Assembly (NCBI RefSeq): GCF_000208925.1
Contig: NW_001914868.1
Location: forward strand, 24,232 to 88,231
Source: Entamoeba histolytica HM-1:IMSS
Lineage: Eukaryota; Evosea; Mastigamoebida; Endamoebidae
Direction of reading: 5' to 3'
Length of the DNA: 64,000 nt
Shown here in pieces: positions 51,521 to 62,593 of the stretch. Under the pieces are notes generated by a model. The model worked only from the letters and a program-made list of their open reading frames with translations. It had not been told where the DNA came from and did not search any database. The translations under genes and the position numbers were made by a program. Positions within the stretch are counted from its first letter, which is position 1. Each line of letters starts with the position of its first letter.

Positions 51521-52960
51521 ATGAATAGTAAAAATAGTTATAAAAGAATAATAAAACGAGACGAACAATTCATAAATGAAATTTTGAAGGAAGAAAAAAC
51601 CCTTGTTTTAATAACAAGGAACTATAAGTTGTTGAGTCATTTGTTTATGAAAGTGTTAATACGATTTTATGAAAGTCATCCTGATTTTAGGTTTGGAGAA
51701 TTTAATAGTTTACTTCGATTATTTCAAGTAAAATGTGAGTATGATCCAAAGACTCTTGACAACGTTTATATGTATGCGACATTTGAAAGTCTTGATGATA
51801 TTAAAAAAATATGTTCGAGGTCAGTACTAATTAAAACTGTATATGAAATTTGGGGAGAAGCAAAAACATATGAGGAATTAGTTCCTATTGTATATTCAAA
51901 AGCTGATGAATTAATTCCTATTCATAAAGGAAAAACATTTAGATTAAAAGTAACATGTTTTGGAAGAAATTATAAACAACCAGAACAAATTGAAAGATTT
52001 GACAAATTTAAAGATTTTAAATTGTACGATTATCTTGGTAGTGTTAATTTAAAAAAACCAGAATTAAGTATTGCTATTATGGAAAATATTGGTCATCTTA
52101 AAAAAGCTACAGAACAACCTAAAAACATTTATTTTGGTTATTCTTTATGTAAAGGTAATAGAAAATTGGTTAATCATTTTAGTTTAAAGGTTAGACCATA
52201 TATTGGAACTACTTCTATGGATCCTGAGTTATGTGTTATTATGTCTAATATGGGTTGTTGTAGACCTGGAACTGTTATGTGTGACCCATTCACTGGAACT
52301 GGATCTACATTGGTTACTTCTGCTCATTTTGGATCATATGTTCTTGGAATGGATATTAGTAATGTTGCTATGAGATCAAAAGCATATTATACCAAAAATA
52401 CTGGAAAGCCACTAAAAGATATTACTACAAATATTGATTATTATAATCTTCGTGACCATTTCTTAGGATTAGTTACTAATGACTTTGCATTATCTTCATT
52501 ACAAGTTCGTCCAATGTTCGATTGTATCGTTACTGATCCACCATATGGCATAAGAGAAGGTGCAAAAAAGGTTGGAAAAAGAAAACCTGATATGGTTCCT
52601 AAGCCAGTCATTTGGGGAGAAGATTATCATCCTCATATTCCTCAAAGAATTCAATATGGAATAGATCAAATACTTCATGACCTCTTCTTATTTGCTGCAC
52701 AAAACTTAGTTGTTGGTGGAAGATTAGTTTTTTGGTTCCCTTCTATCTTTCCAGAAGATCGTGGAAAAGATTTTCCTAATGAAGTAATGGGTTGTTTAGA
52801 GTTAGCTGCAAATAGTCTTCAAGTATTGTGTCATTCTTGGGGAAGGAGGTTAATTACATTAACAAAGGTTAGAGATTTCCAAGGGGAAATGGACATTCCA
52901 ACAGAATGGGAAAAGGATTTAAGTAATTTCAGAAAACGAGTCCTTGGTCCAGGTAATTGA
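51521..52960 (+). CDS. TRM11: tRNA (guanine-10-N2) methyltransferase TRM11
   Basis: 479 aa. A THUMP-like N-terminal half (about 20-215) is followed by a Rossmann methyltransferase: the SAM-binding loop DPFTGTGS at 255-262, GMDIS (276-280), and the catalytic DPPYG (339-343) in CIVTDPPYGIREG, an N6/N2-type methyltransferase motif as in Trm11. The C-terminal RLVFWFPS and LTKVRDF strands are also family-like. Trm11 with Trm112 makes m2G10 in tRNA. The length (yeast 433) is slightly long at the N-terminus. Confidence 0.92.
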   Translation: MNSKNSYKRIIKRDEQFINEILKEEKTLVLITRNYKLLSHLFMKVLIRFYESHPDFRFGEFNSLLRLFQVKCEYDPKTLDNVYMYATFESLDDIKKICSRSVLIKTVYEIWGEAKTYEELVPIVYSKADELIPIHKGKTFRLKVTCFGRNYKQPEQIERFDKFKDFKLYDYLGSVNLKKPELSIAIMENIGHLKKATEQPKNIYFGYSLCKGNRKLVNHFSLKVRPYIGTTSMDPELCVIMSNMGCCRPGTVMCDPFTGTGSTLVTSAHFGSYVLGMDISNVAMRSKAYYTKNTGKPLKDITTNIDYYNLRDHFLGLVTNDFALSSLQVRPMFDCIVTDPPYGIREGAKKVGKRKPDMVPKPVIWGEDYHPHIPQRIQYGIDQILHDLFLFAAQNLVVGGRLVFWFPSIFPEDRGKDFPNEVMGCLELAANSLQVLCHSWGRRLITLTKVRDFQGEMDIPTEWEKDLSNFRKRVLGPGN

Positions 52961-53309
52961 ATGTTTTGATATTATTAATGTTATATATAGCGAATATTCA
53001 ATTAAGTATTTATAGAAATATTATTCAATTAATTATAATTTTTTCGTATTTTTAGACCACAGAAAATAATAAAAAATAGAACGAATATACTTATTAAATC
53101 AAAAAAAAACATGTCGGGAACTGTCAATAAGAAATAAGAAAAATCCCGAAAATAAATCCCATTACTCAACAAAACTCACAGAAAACAATCCCATGTTTTT
53201 TTCTTTGATAAAACTTGAATGTCTCTTTCAACATTACCCACAAAGAAATTAAGAGATACTAAAAATAGGTCTACCTGAAATCTTATTTTCAGATCAAAGG
53301 TGTGAGACT
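52961..53309. other. Short intergenic stretch
   Basis: About 350 bp between TRM11 and the PP2C gene. It contains an imperfect inverted pair, TCGGGAA and TTCCCGA-like words (53114-53145), and T/A-rich sequence. No gene. Confidence 0.45.
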
Positions 53310-56205
53310 ATGACTTCCACAATCAGATTACCAAAGAAAATGAGTGTCTATTATTCTCAATTCAATGACATCCTGTTTTCAGAAGAAAAAAAACAATTAA
53401 ATGAAATGGAAATGTGGTTGGAAGTTCAAAAGTATTTAGGTCAATGTCAATTAGTAGCAATAAATTGTTTGGATGTGAGCATATCTTCTACTCTTACTAT
53501 TTGGAATTGTCAAATCACTGTAACTCTCAGTAATGACTTTCCTCATCTTTTCGTTATTTTTCCGAAATCGTTCGGATTTTATATCAACAGTCAGCCAAAC
53601 CAAATTGTTTTTGATTATTTTAATTTTGCTTTAATTGCACTCCAATCAACTGACCATTGTTTTACCCTGAAATTTACTTCATTCACAGAGTTCTCTTTTA
53701 ATGGTTTGTATCCCTATTTCTATTTCCTTCCCATTTATTATCTCTGACTTTTCAGATTGTCCTAGTCTTGTAATTACATTACCTTTAATCGAAAATGACC
53801 ACAAAATGACAAATATTAACTTAAGTATCACTTCCAATAATGTCATGTCTATTCACCCTCGATTCTCATCTTTTTTCGAAATATCTGAAGTTTCTAACTC
53901 ACTGGAACATTCAGTATACCTGAAAAGTACACAAGGAATGCTTTTTCAAAATTCTTCATTTTTAGTTATTTTATCATCTCTTCCAGATTCTTCAATATTA
54001 TGTGATGAGGGAAAATCATCTTTTCTTATGAACTCTTCAACGTCATTACTTCCGATAGTATCTGACCGTGTTTCTTATTTTTGTGGTTATATGACTACTT
54101 ATTTATCCCTAAACGAAAAAGTTCCTTCGTCGTGTCTTATCTTCATTAATATGAAAAGTCAAAACATTATAAATGAAATCCTTAGTTCAATTTCTAAAAC
54201 TTTGTCTCATTGCAAAGTAATTACAGTTATACGAATTAATAATAATGATATTGTCATTAAGGACCAATTCGAAAGACTACCTAGTTGTATGTCTGATCAC
54301 ACAATTATTCCAGTTCCTTCTCAGTCTCTTTTAGAACTTATCAAAACGTATAAAAATGAAGAAAAAGAAATTGAAGTTATTATTGCTACTGATGAAGTGA
54401 AATTTCAAACCGAAATATTTCCTTTGATTAGGGAAGGTCATTCAATTACATTATTGTGTACAGAAGAAGAAGGAAAAATGCAAAATGACATCAACCTTTA
54501 TCATGGATTAGATTGTTCTGTTATTCACCATGAATTAAATGAGTCATTCTTACAAAAAATATTTGAAAGAATTCGTCAGAAAGAGAAATTAACAAACATT
54601 AAATATAATGAAAATGCAATAGCAATACAAAACGCACCAAAAAGTTTTGTAAAAACAAGAAAATCACTTATGTTTATGTGTCCTGCTATGGAAATCAATG
54701 AAATCATGTTAGGAAATAAAATACCAGAGAGAAGTCCAATTAGTTGTGTTGAGGCTGTATTATATTTATTTCATCAAATGAAACAATGGTCGGTTTGTGT
54801 TCCAAAGTTAAATGCAAAGACAATGATTAGAGAAGAAGTTGTAAAACGTAGATGTATAAGACAAAAAACAACAGAAACACGGAGAGGAGGAAGGTGTGTT
54901 GCAACTCAGTTAACTCGTGGGTGTAGAGACCAATTAAAAGAACAAGGAGTTTATAATAGTTCATTGTGTGAAAGAACAAAAGAAATGAGTGATACTCAAA
55001 GAGAAAAGACTAAGGCAAAAACAGCTCCACGAAGAGGATTAGTTCGAATGGATGGGGTGATAGGATTAACACGAGAAGATAAAATAAAAAAATTTCAGAA
55101 TGTAATTCAAAAAACACAGTCAGATGTTCTTGGTCTTGATTCAATTAAGTTAGTTGATGTTAAGGATCGAATTGTTAATGGATATTTGAAGAAGTATCAA
55201 GGGAAATGTATTCCAATGAGTTTTAATGATGATGTTCAACGAATCATGGAATCTCAGAAATGGGAAGAGATTGGTGAGCTTAAAGAAGGAAATGTGTTTG
55301 TTTCAACTAATAAAATAGATGAGCTTTTAAACAATGTGGAAATCAAAGATTGTGAAAGAAAGGGAGAAAGGAAGGTGTGGTTTTCAAGGAGTTCAAGCAT
55401 TGGACCTAAAAAAAGAATGGAAGATTTTGATGTTTTTGTTGAAGATATGAAAATGCTCAGTAATAAAACTTCAGAAAGTATTGCATTTTTTGGAGTATTT
55501 GATGGACATTTAGGAACGTCTACTGCTGATTATTGTTCATTTAAAATATATAATGAAATAATTCGGCACAAAGAATTTCCAAACAATTTGAAAAGGGTTG
55601 TTTGTGATGCTATTTATTCAGTAGAAAATGGATTTAAACCACTAGCAGAAAAACTTAGTGCTAATGCTGGAACAACAGCAGCAATTGCATTAATTACTGA
55701 ACGAAATATTATAACAGCAAATGTTGGAGATACAGAAATTGTACTATGCAGAAAAGGAATGGAACCAGAAGTGTTATCAACACGACATATTCCAAAAGAA
55801 GAAAATGAAAAGAAAAGGATTGAAGAAGCAGGAGGAAAAGTGTATAATAATAATGGATGGAGAGTTGAAGGATTATTGGGAGTTTCAAGAAGTATTGGTG
55901 ATGAACCATTAAAGACATGTGTTACTTGTGAACCATCTATTTTTGAAAAAGAGTTAAAAGGAGATGAAGAATTTCTGGTTATTGCAAGCGATGGGTTTTG
56001 GGATGTATTTAGTTATGAAAATGCAACAGCCATTATTCGTTCTTTTCTTGAAAAAGAACAATTTGTTAGTGGGGTTGATGAAGATGGAATATGTTTACCA
56101 AAGAATTTAAAAGATATGGCACGGTATCTTGTTGATGTAGCAATCAAAAGAAAGACATTAGATAATGTCACTGTTTCAATTTGTTTTTTCAATAATCATT
56201 GTTGA
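53310..56205 (+). CDS. PP2C phosphatase with long N-terminal extension, two exons
   Basis: Exon 1 is 53310-53703 and exon 2 is 53756-56205; the 52-bp intron starts GTTTGT and ends CAG, and a split codon G|AT gives Asp. The product is 947 aa. Residues about 672-945 are a PP2C metal-dependent phosphatase: RMEDFDVFVED, FGVFDGH (about 710), NAGTTAAIALI, ANVGDTEIVLC, GLLGVSRSIGDEPLK, FLVIASDGFWDV and DNVTVSICF, with the metal-binding aspartates present. The N-terminal 500 residues contain a strand-helix alternation (VPSSCLIFINMKSQ, CKVITVIRINN) that loosely resembles a von Willebrand A domain without a metal-binding motif, then a basic Cys-containing segment. The role of this part is unknown. Confidence 0.87.
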
Positions 56206-56313
56206 AGTTATTTATAATTATACTTTAATGGTTTTTTTTTATTTTTAAGTTTGAGTCTTGATGAACTATTTAATGAGATGATAAAAAAAATCTAATCATT
56301 GTTAAAAAGTTAC

Positions 56314-58287
56314 ATGAAGACATTAGAACCATTTTATTTAGCCAACGTTGCATTATACTTAAAAGGAACAACATTGTTTCAATCATTTATAAAGATTAGT
56401 AAGAATTGTGAGAATGCCATTAAAATGCTTCACATTAATCCATATAATGTAATAGCATATCTTCCATATTTAATAAAAGTTATTACTAACATCAATGCCT
56501 TATATATCAATGCTTTAGAGGCACAAGAATTATTAACAAGTGAAGAAGTTGAAAAGATAACATGGATTGATTCAACAAAAAATCAATGTGAGATATCTAA
56601 ATTGAATGAAACAATATCTGAAAAGGTTTTGAATGTGAGGATAAATAACTCTCAAATACCTTTTCTTTACAAACTAAAAAATGTACAAAAAGTTATTATT
56701 GAACAAATTACTAATATCAACAAACAAGGTATTGATGTTTTAACACATTTACAAGTTGTAAAAATGTTAGTATTATATTTCAACACAATTGACCAAAAGA
56801 GTATTGATTTGATTGTTAGATATTCTCAACAAAACCCACATGTTGTTATTCATATTGTTGTAGATGATGATGTTTGTAATAGAATTGGAGAGACTAAGAA
56901 TATTCATTATTTTAATTATATTAAACAAAAAAAAGATATTGTAAGTGAAGAAGTTATGACATTTAATAATTATATACTTGAAGAAGAAACAATCCTATTT
57001 CGATTAAACAAATGTCTAATCAATAGAATAAAAAAAGTTAGGATTGAAACAGATATTTTAGATAGCAAGTCATTATGCTTAAATAATTATCTAATTTCAA
57101 AATTATCAATAACAATTCACAAAGGATGTACATTTTTGTTAAAACTTCCAAGTGGATTAGAGAAATTAAAAATTAATGCTCCAAAGTGTATTGTTTTGAT
57201 GAAAGATACTGAAGATTGGAGAATTGCATCAATATCATTAAAATGTGATATTAGAATAGTTGATAATGAGCTTAAAGAAGTATCTAAAGTACAAACAATA
57301 TATATGAATAATTTTATTGGTAATTTAGAATTTGTTTCATATAATGGAAAGTATAAATTCATTGGAGCATGCAATTTAGTAACATTACATCTTGAATGTG
57401 CTTTTGATTACCTTGATTTAAAACCCAGAAATGTTGGTATGTGGTGGAAATATGATCTTAAAGAATATATAATTATTAATAGATGGTGTAATTGTACTAT
57501 CAATTTTTTATCTAGCTCTGGATGTTTCAAACATTGGTTTGAGTCTGGAGCTTATGAAATGAAGATACTTTTTGATACACAAGAAAAAATGACTGTTAAT
57601 CAATTAGTTGCTCATGTGGGTACTCATTATTTGAAGGCACGCGAGTTAATTAGAAATATAGATAATAATACATTTTATAAACATGTTTCAATGGTATATA
57701 ACACTAAACCAGATATTCTTCTAGAATTGAGTGGTGGTTTAAAGAAAATAAAATGCCATGTTACAAGATATTTTGAAATGATTTATGATGATGATAGTAA
57801 CAACCATGAGTTAAAACATGGTGTGTATGTTTTTAAAAGCAAAGAATTAAATGAATTAGACAAAAATTTTGTTAGAAAACACATTTTGAAAGTATTAACG
57901 AGAGATAGAAAAATAATGGTAGATAATGAAAGTAGTCTTGAAATAAAAAAAGGAGAAGACTATTTAATCTTTAATGATTTTCTTGTTGGATATGGAAGTA
58001 AAAACAATAAATCTGGAGTACTAAAGATTCCTGTTGATGAAGATGAAGTTGCCATTATTTATTTTAATAATTCACTTTCAATATCTACTGATTCTCAGAT
58101 GTCAAAAGTTGACAATAATCAAAAGGTTTTGTACAAAGACTCGTTAAAAGAGAACAAATACAAACCAAAGGAGATGAAAAGATTATTCAAAGAAAATAAA
58201 AAAGAAGAAGCACTTGAATTGTTAGATTATGAAAATGAAGAAGAATATCTTGATGAAGAAGCTGAGCAATATTTATGGAAAGAATAA
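56314..58287 (+). CDS. Entamoeba-type hypothetical family protein, 657 aa
   Basis: The frame is open upstream to a TTG; the first ATG at 56314 gives the N-terminus MKTLEPFYLANVALYLKG, which I associate from memory with a large Entamoeba-specific family of unknown function. The first 60 residues are F-box-like in helical pattern; the middle is Leu/Ile-rich with irregular repeats resembling leucine-rich repeats; the last 40 residues are Glu-rich (ENEEEYLDEEAEQYL). No signal peptide, membrane span or enzyme motif was seen. Confidence 0.65.
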   Translation: MKTLEPFYLANVALYLKGTTLFQSFIKISKNCENAIKMLHINPYNVIAYLPYLIKVITNINALYINALEAQELLTSEEVEKITWIDSTKNQCEISKLNETISEKVLNVRINNSQIPFLYKLKNVQKVIIEQITNINKQGIDVLTHLQVVKMLVLYFNTIDQKSIDLIVRYSQQNPHVVIHIVVDDDVCNRIGETKNIHYFNYIKQKKDIVSEEVMTFNNYILEEETILFRLNKCLINRIKKVRIETDILDSKSLCLNNYLISKLSITIHKGCTFLLKLPSGLEKLKINAPKCIVLMKDTEDWRIASISLKCDIRIVDNELKEVSKVQTIYMNNFIGNLEFVSYNGKYKFIGACNLVTLHLECAFDYLDLKPRNVGMWWKYDLKEYIIINRWCNCTINFLSSSGCFKHWFESGAYEMKILFDTQEKMTVNQLVAHVGTHYLKARELIRNIDNNTFYKHVSMVYNTKPDILLELSGGLKKIKCHVTRYFEMIYDDDSNNHELKHGVYVFKSKELNELDKNFVRKHILKVLTRDRKIMVDNESSLEIKKGEDYLIFNDFLVGYGSKNNKSGVLKIPVDEDEVAIIYFNNSLSISTDSQMSKVDNNQKVLYKDSLKENKYKPKEMKRLFKENKKEEALELLDYENEEEYLDEEAEQYLWKE

Positions 58288-59322
58288 AGTAAAATAGTAT
58301 TTTTAATTCAAACAATTGAGTTGTTATGAGAAAGAGTAAGTATTGGTTTATTGAAATTTTGTTATTTCTTCTAATAATTTGAATATGTTGAAAAGTTTTT
58401 ATTGTTTATATCAACATAACTTCATTTATTAATTGCTAGTCATTTATATCAATTGAGTCATAATTTCATAATAATGGAGTTAAAAGAATAATTACACGAT
58501 TTCTATTCACATTTCTACACTGTAAGAGAATGAATATCCAATCAATTTTAAATCATAACAATGAAATTTATTTGTTATTATTTTGGTGTATTATTATTAA
58601 TTAATTTAAAATGATATCATATTTATTTCTTATCTTTTTATACTTGAACAGATGTATTGATTTATCAGAACATAATAACATCTTCAATTATGAATAAAAT
58701 AGTTTGAATATACATTGATAATTACATACAATGACTCAAGTATTTGTATTATTTTGAATTTTCTCATTAAAAAAAAAACAAATTTATAGTATGTTTCAAA
58801 TTAGAAATCCAACAACCATATTAATTTATACATCATATAAATTAAATTGATAAATCTTAATATTTAAATAATGAGAAGTATGGTATTATATTTCATTCAT
58901 GAACAAATTATACATCAACTAACAAGTCAAAATAGTATTTGTTTGAACATTACCTATTACCAATAACTAAAATCAATCGAAATATATATCGTTAATGCAT
59001 GTTTTGATATTAGACTATTTAATAAACTGAACAACAAGAATGTCTTCAGGAAAGAGTAATTCACTATTAATAAAGAATAGTATTAGAATTTAACCAACCA
59101 AAAAGTAGAATAAGAAGAATAATGTCTTAACTAAGAGCATATTGAATTGTATTATTGTAGAAACCAAGTTTTATTTCAATAATTCACTAAAAGTAAATAA
59201 ACAATAATATAGGTGATAGTGTTATTAATCAAAAAATTAATAAAGAAATAAACAAACATTGATTATGGATATATTTATAATACTTTACATGGAAATAAAA
59301 ATGATTTAGTCAATTAAATCAA
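58288..59322. other. 1-kb A/T-rich convergent intergenic stretch
   Basis: Between converging genes. It contains only very short frames and A/T runs; no RNA gene, repeat or transposon was recognised. Confidence 0.55.
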
Positions 59323-60894
59323 TTATATGACTCTTTTTAACAATGGTAAATTACCTTCCTTTGAACATACTATGTGTTTTCTGGTTATTTCATGATCTAT
59401 TTGATCGGTTTTATTATTTTTTGATCTTGTAATAACTAAATTGGGTAATACATTTGTTTGATTTTGAACCTCTGTATTTTCATCTATTTCATCATTATTA
59501 TTTGAAGTAGTTATACTTTCATCTACCTCTTTATCAACATTATCAGATACTTGTAAGTTATTAGGATCAGAAATGTGTTTATAATCAACTTGGATTTCTG
59601 GTAGATTAAAGACATCATCATCAATATCACAATATCTTCCAGGTATTGCATTAAATACTAAATCATCTTCACTACAATTAAAAATATAACATTCTTCTTC
59701 TTCTTCAAATTGTTTTTGAATTGTTTCATTACAAACATAACTTGGAAGATATTCCATTTCTTTTTCAGTTGATTTTTCTTTAATTAATTTATGATCTAAA
59801 CTACTTTCTTTTTGAATTTCATTATTTTGTATAATACATTGAATTCTTTTATTATTCTCAAATGATTTTAAGACTTTATCTTTTATTTCTTTTTGACAAA
59901 TAAATTGCATTGCAATAAATTTTCCAGTCTCATCGTCACTTTTAAATCCATCTTCTATCATTGTTTTTATTTTATTAATAACTTCTGAATCAGTTATTTC
60001 AAGTCTTTTTATCAGTCCAAAATCAAGTGTTATAAATGATGAATATTTGTTAAATCGTACATTTTTTATTGTTATCCATCTATCCTTCATTGGTTTTATA
60101 TTATTTCCTTTAATTTTAAAAGATACTGATTGACAAATCTTCTTTAAATAATTCATTCCAACCCAACAAGTTTTACTAATGGAATTAATAGTATTTTTAA
60201 CTTCAGATGGATTAAACCCAGTAACCATTACTACTTTGGTTATTGGTGTGTTATTTTCTTCTAAACGAATAGTATCAATAACATAACCAATAATCTCAAA
60301 AAACATTCCTTCTTGACGAAGATATTTGTTAGTATCTTGTGTAATAAAATTAATTTCTTTACTTGGTTTATTATAATAAATACTTTGAATAAACTTTAAT
60401 TCTTGTTGATTCAAAATGTATTTCTTTCCTTGATTAAATTCTCCATTTGTTTCATATTCAAGCAAATATCTTCCTTGATTATAAAACAGCCATTTTGTAT
60501 TATTTGAATCATTACTTTGAAGATGAATAATTAAATATTTTTTCATTTGTTCATTTTTTAAAATTTCATAATCTTCTACTAATATATTGTTAATAATGAC
60601 TTTCATGTTTGGTTTAGCTATTTTCATAAATGGTACATTAAACAATCTTCCTTTTGATGAAAATAATTCTCGTTTAAACCAGATGAGATAATAATCTTCC
60701 CCTTCTCCTATTTCTATCCAATACCCATCTTTCGTATCTCCTAATGATATTATTTCTCCTTTCATACTTTTTCCATTTAGATTAATAATCTTATCTTCCT
60801 TCCATTCACTTCTTATATAATCAAATTTGTTTATTATACCTTCATCTTCGTTATAAGTTGATGTTTCCGAATAATGTGGATTTTGCATCATCAT
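59323..60894 (-). CDS. Possible OB-fold protein, 523 aa, unknown function
   Basis: The first 380 residues alternate short strands and helices. One segment (about 40-105: GEIISLGDTKDGYWIEIG then MKVIINNILVEDYEIL) and a second (about 205-305: IGYVIDTIRLEEN, then DRWITIKNVRFNKYSSFITLDFG) have the pattern of two OB folds; the latter, a GxWVxIxNVRxxxYxxxxxL-like strand pair, resembles RPA/POT1-type DNA-binding OB folds. The C-terminal 140 residues are acidic and Asn/Asp/Ser-rich. This is a fold guess only; single-stranded nucleic-acid binding is an inference. Confidence 0.6.
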   Translation of the reverse strand: MMMQNPHYSETSTYNEDEGIINKFDYIRSEWKEDKIINLNGKSMKGEIISLGDTKDGYWIEIGEGEDYYLIWFKRELFSSKGRLFNVPFMKIAKPNMKVIINNILVEDYEILKNEQMKKYLIIHLQSNDSNNTKWLFYNQGRYLLEYETNGEFNQGKKYILNQQELKFIQSIYYNKPSKEINFITQDTNKYLRQEGMFFEIIGYVIDTIRLEENNTPITKVVMVTGFNPSEVKNTINSISKTCWVGMNYLKKICQSVSFKIKGNNIKPMKDRWITIKNVRFNKYSSFITLDFGLIKRLEITDSEVINKIKTMIEDGFKSDDETGKFIAMQFICQKEIKDKVLKSFENNKRIQCIIQNNEIQKESSLDHKLIKEKSTEKEMEYLPSYVCNETIQKQFEEEEECYIFNCSEDDLVFNAIPGRYCDIDDDVFNLPEIQVDYKHISDPNNLQVSDNVDKEVDESITTSNNNDEIDENTEVQNQTNVLPNLVITRSKNNKTDQIDHEITRKHIVCSKEGNLPLLKRVI

Positions 60895-61004
60895 CCCAGT
60901 AAATTTTGGTTCAAGTAAATGAGATTTTTTAAGTTCATAAGTATTGTTGTCTGAGTAATAAATAAAAATTAAAAAGTATAATAAAAAACTATTAATTTAT
61001 TGTC

Positions 61005-62528
61005 ATGGAGAATTTACATACCACCATCCAACAAATAATAAAACAATGTATGTCTAATAGTCCAATTAACCTTGATTTATTAAATAAAATTAACACATGG
61101 TATTGTAATGTTGTTGTTAATAAAAATAATTTAGAAGAAAAAGAATTAATTGAAGCAACCCTGTTTGAGATGTACTCAACACTCTGTCAATACATTGAAA
61201 CTAATAAAAATGACCCAAAAGTATTGTCTCTTCTTGAATCTCTTCATAATATAATTTTAAAAGAATATTTTGTTCATTACAGTTTCATGATTAGTTATTA
61301 TGCACCATGTGAATTAAATAAAATTAACAAAGAACCTAATCAAGCAATTAAAAACTATTCAAAGTATTTAATATTTATTGAGAAAGTAATGTGTCTTTCA
61401 CCTAAAGTAAATTCAGCATTTTATTATCTTCAATCAGATATTAAACAAACTATTCCTTTAATTGTTAATGCTCTTACACTTCCTTATCCTGATTTATTCA
61501 ATAACACTATTAATCTACTTCTTCATTTTGATCCAGAAGATATTCCTCTCCCTAAGACTATCATTCCATTATCAATCTATTTAAAATCAATATTTAAAAA
61601 CAATGAAGTTAAAATAATCTATTCATTCATTCAACATTTACTTGGACATTCTCTTCATAAACATCCTTTACTTGATGCTTTATTTGGATTAGACAGAAAA
61701 GAATTAATAACATCACGCTTAGATGAATTTCCTATTCAATTCTTCATTGCTAATATTAATATTATTGAGTTAAATCCATTATTACTCAATCTTTTACAAT
61801 CACCATACCAACACCATTTTATTCAAATATTACAATTAATTCATTCCCCATTATTCTCTACAAATCCAGATCAACTTCTTCAGTTTATTTCAACACCTTT
61901 TTATTTCTTTGTTCTATCTTATTTCATTCAACTTAAAGATGCTCCTTTCCCCTCAGCAATTATTGAATGTTATAAAAACCAACATGAAAATCTTATTCCA
62001 GTATTATTAGAAGAAGCAATTAAACAAGGTGGAATTTTAGCTGTTAAATCTATATTAAAAGTATGTGCATTATCAAATGTAGTGTCTGACAAAACAAGAC
62101 ATCTTTGTATTTGTAAAATAGCATTATTTATGAATAAGAATAAACCATTTGCTGATGAAATTCGTAGATATGGTGAATTCTTTGGAATGATAGAAGAAAA
62201 CATGAAGAAAGAACATAACACTTCAAGTGAAAGTTTCTTTATGTCTCTAGCAGCATTGAGTGGATATGATATTTTATTACTTTCACAACATTCAAGACTT
62301 AAAGAATTTATTATTGAAGCTCTTCAAAAACCAACTAAAGGAAGAATTACCTTTTTAATGATGCTCAATAAAACTTTTGAAGGAAGAAAATTATTGAAAG
62401 AACGAACAAATGAAATAAATAATATAAGAGTATTAGTTCAAAAATCTCTCATTAAAAATGAAGAAGGAAAAGGATTACAATTATTTCTTCAATCTTATGA
62501 CAATTTAACAAATGTTAACCAATTGTAA
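61005..62528 (+). CDS. Helical repeat protein, 507 aa, unknown
   Basis: The product is helical throughout (Leu, Ile, Asn, Pro-spaced amphipathic helices such as LNPLLLNLLQSP and HFIQILQLIHSP), in the pattern of HEAT/ARM repeats. No signal peptide, membrane span or catalytic motif was seen. I do not recognise the family. It converges on the RabGGTase alpha gene with 65 bp between stops and is divergent from the OB-fold candidate (110 bp between starts). Confidence 0.65.
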   Translation: MENLHTTIQQIIKQCMSNSPINLDLLNKINTWYCNVVVNKNNLEEKELIEATLFEMYSTLCQYIETNKNDPKVLSLLESLHNIILKEYFVHYSFMISYYAPCELNKINKEPNQAIKNYSKYLIFIEKVMCLSPKVNSAFYYLQSDIKQTIPLIVNALTLPYPDLFNNTINLLLHFDPEDIPLPKTIIPLSIYLKSIFKNNEVKIIYSFIQHLLGHSLHKHPLLDALFGLDRKELITSRLDEFPIQFFIANINIIELNPLLLNLLQSPYQHHFIQILQLIHSPLFSTNPDQLLQFISTPFYFFVLSYFIQLKDAPFPSAIIECYKNQHENLIPVLLEEAIKQGGILAVKSILKVCALSNVVSDKTRHLCICKIALFMNKNKPFADEIRRYGEFFGMIEENMKKEHNTSSESFFMSLAALSGYDILLLSQHSRLKEFIIEALQKPTKGRITFLMMLNKTFEGRKLLKERTNEINNIRVLVQKSLIKNEEGKGLQLFLQSYDNLTNVNQL

Positions 62529-62593
62529 GGAAACAATAATTATATCTTGATTGATTAAATCCTTTTTATTTATTTGAAAATTTAAGTTTTAAA

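Noticed and set aside
56299..56313. Extension of the 657-aa gene upstream to position 56299
   Set aside because: The upstream codon is TTG; the first ATG is at 56314 and matches the family N-terminus.
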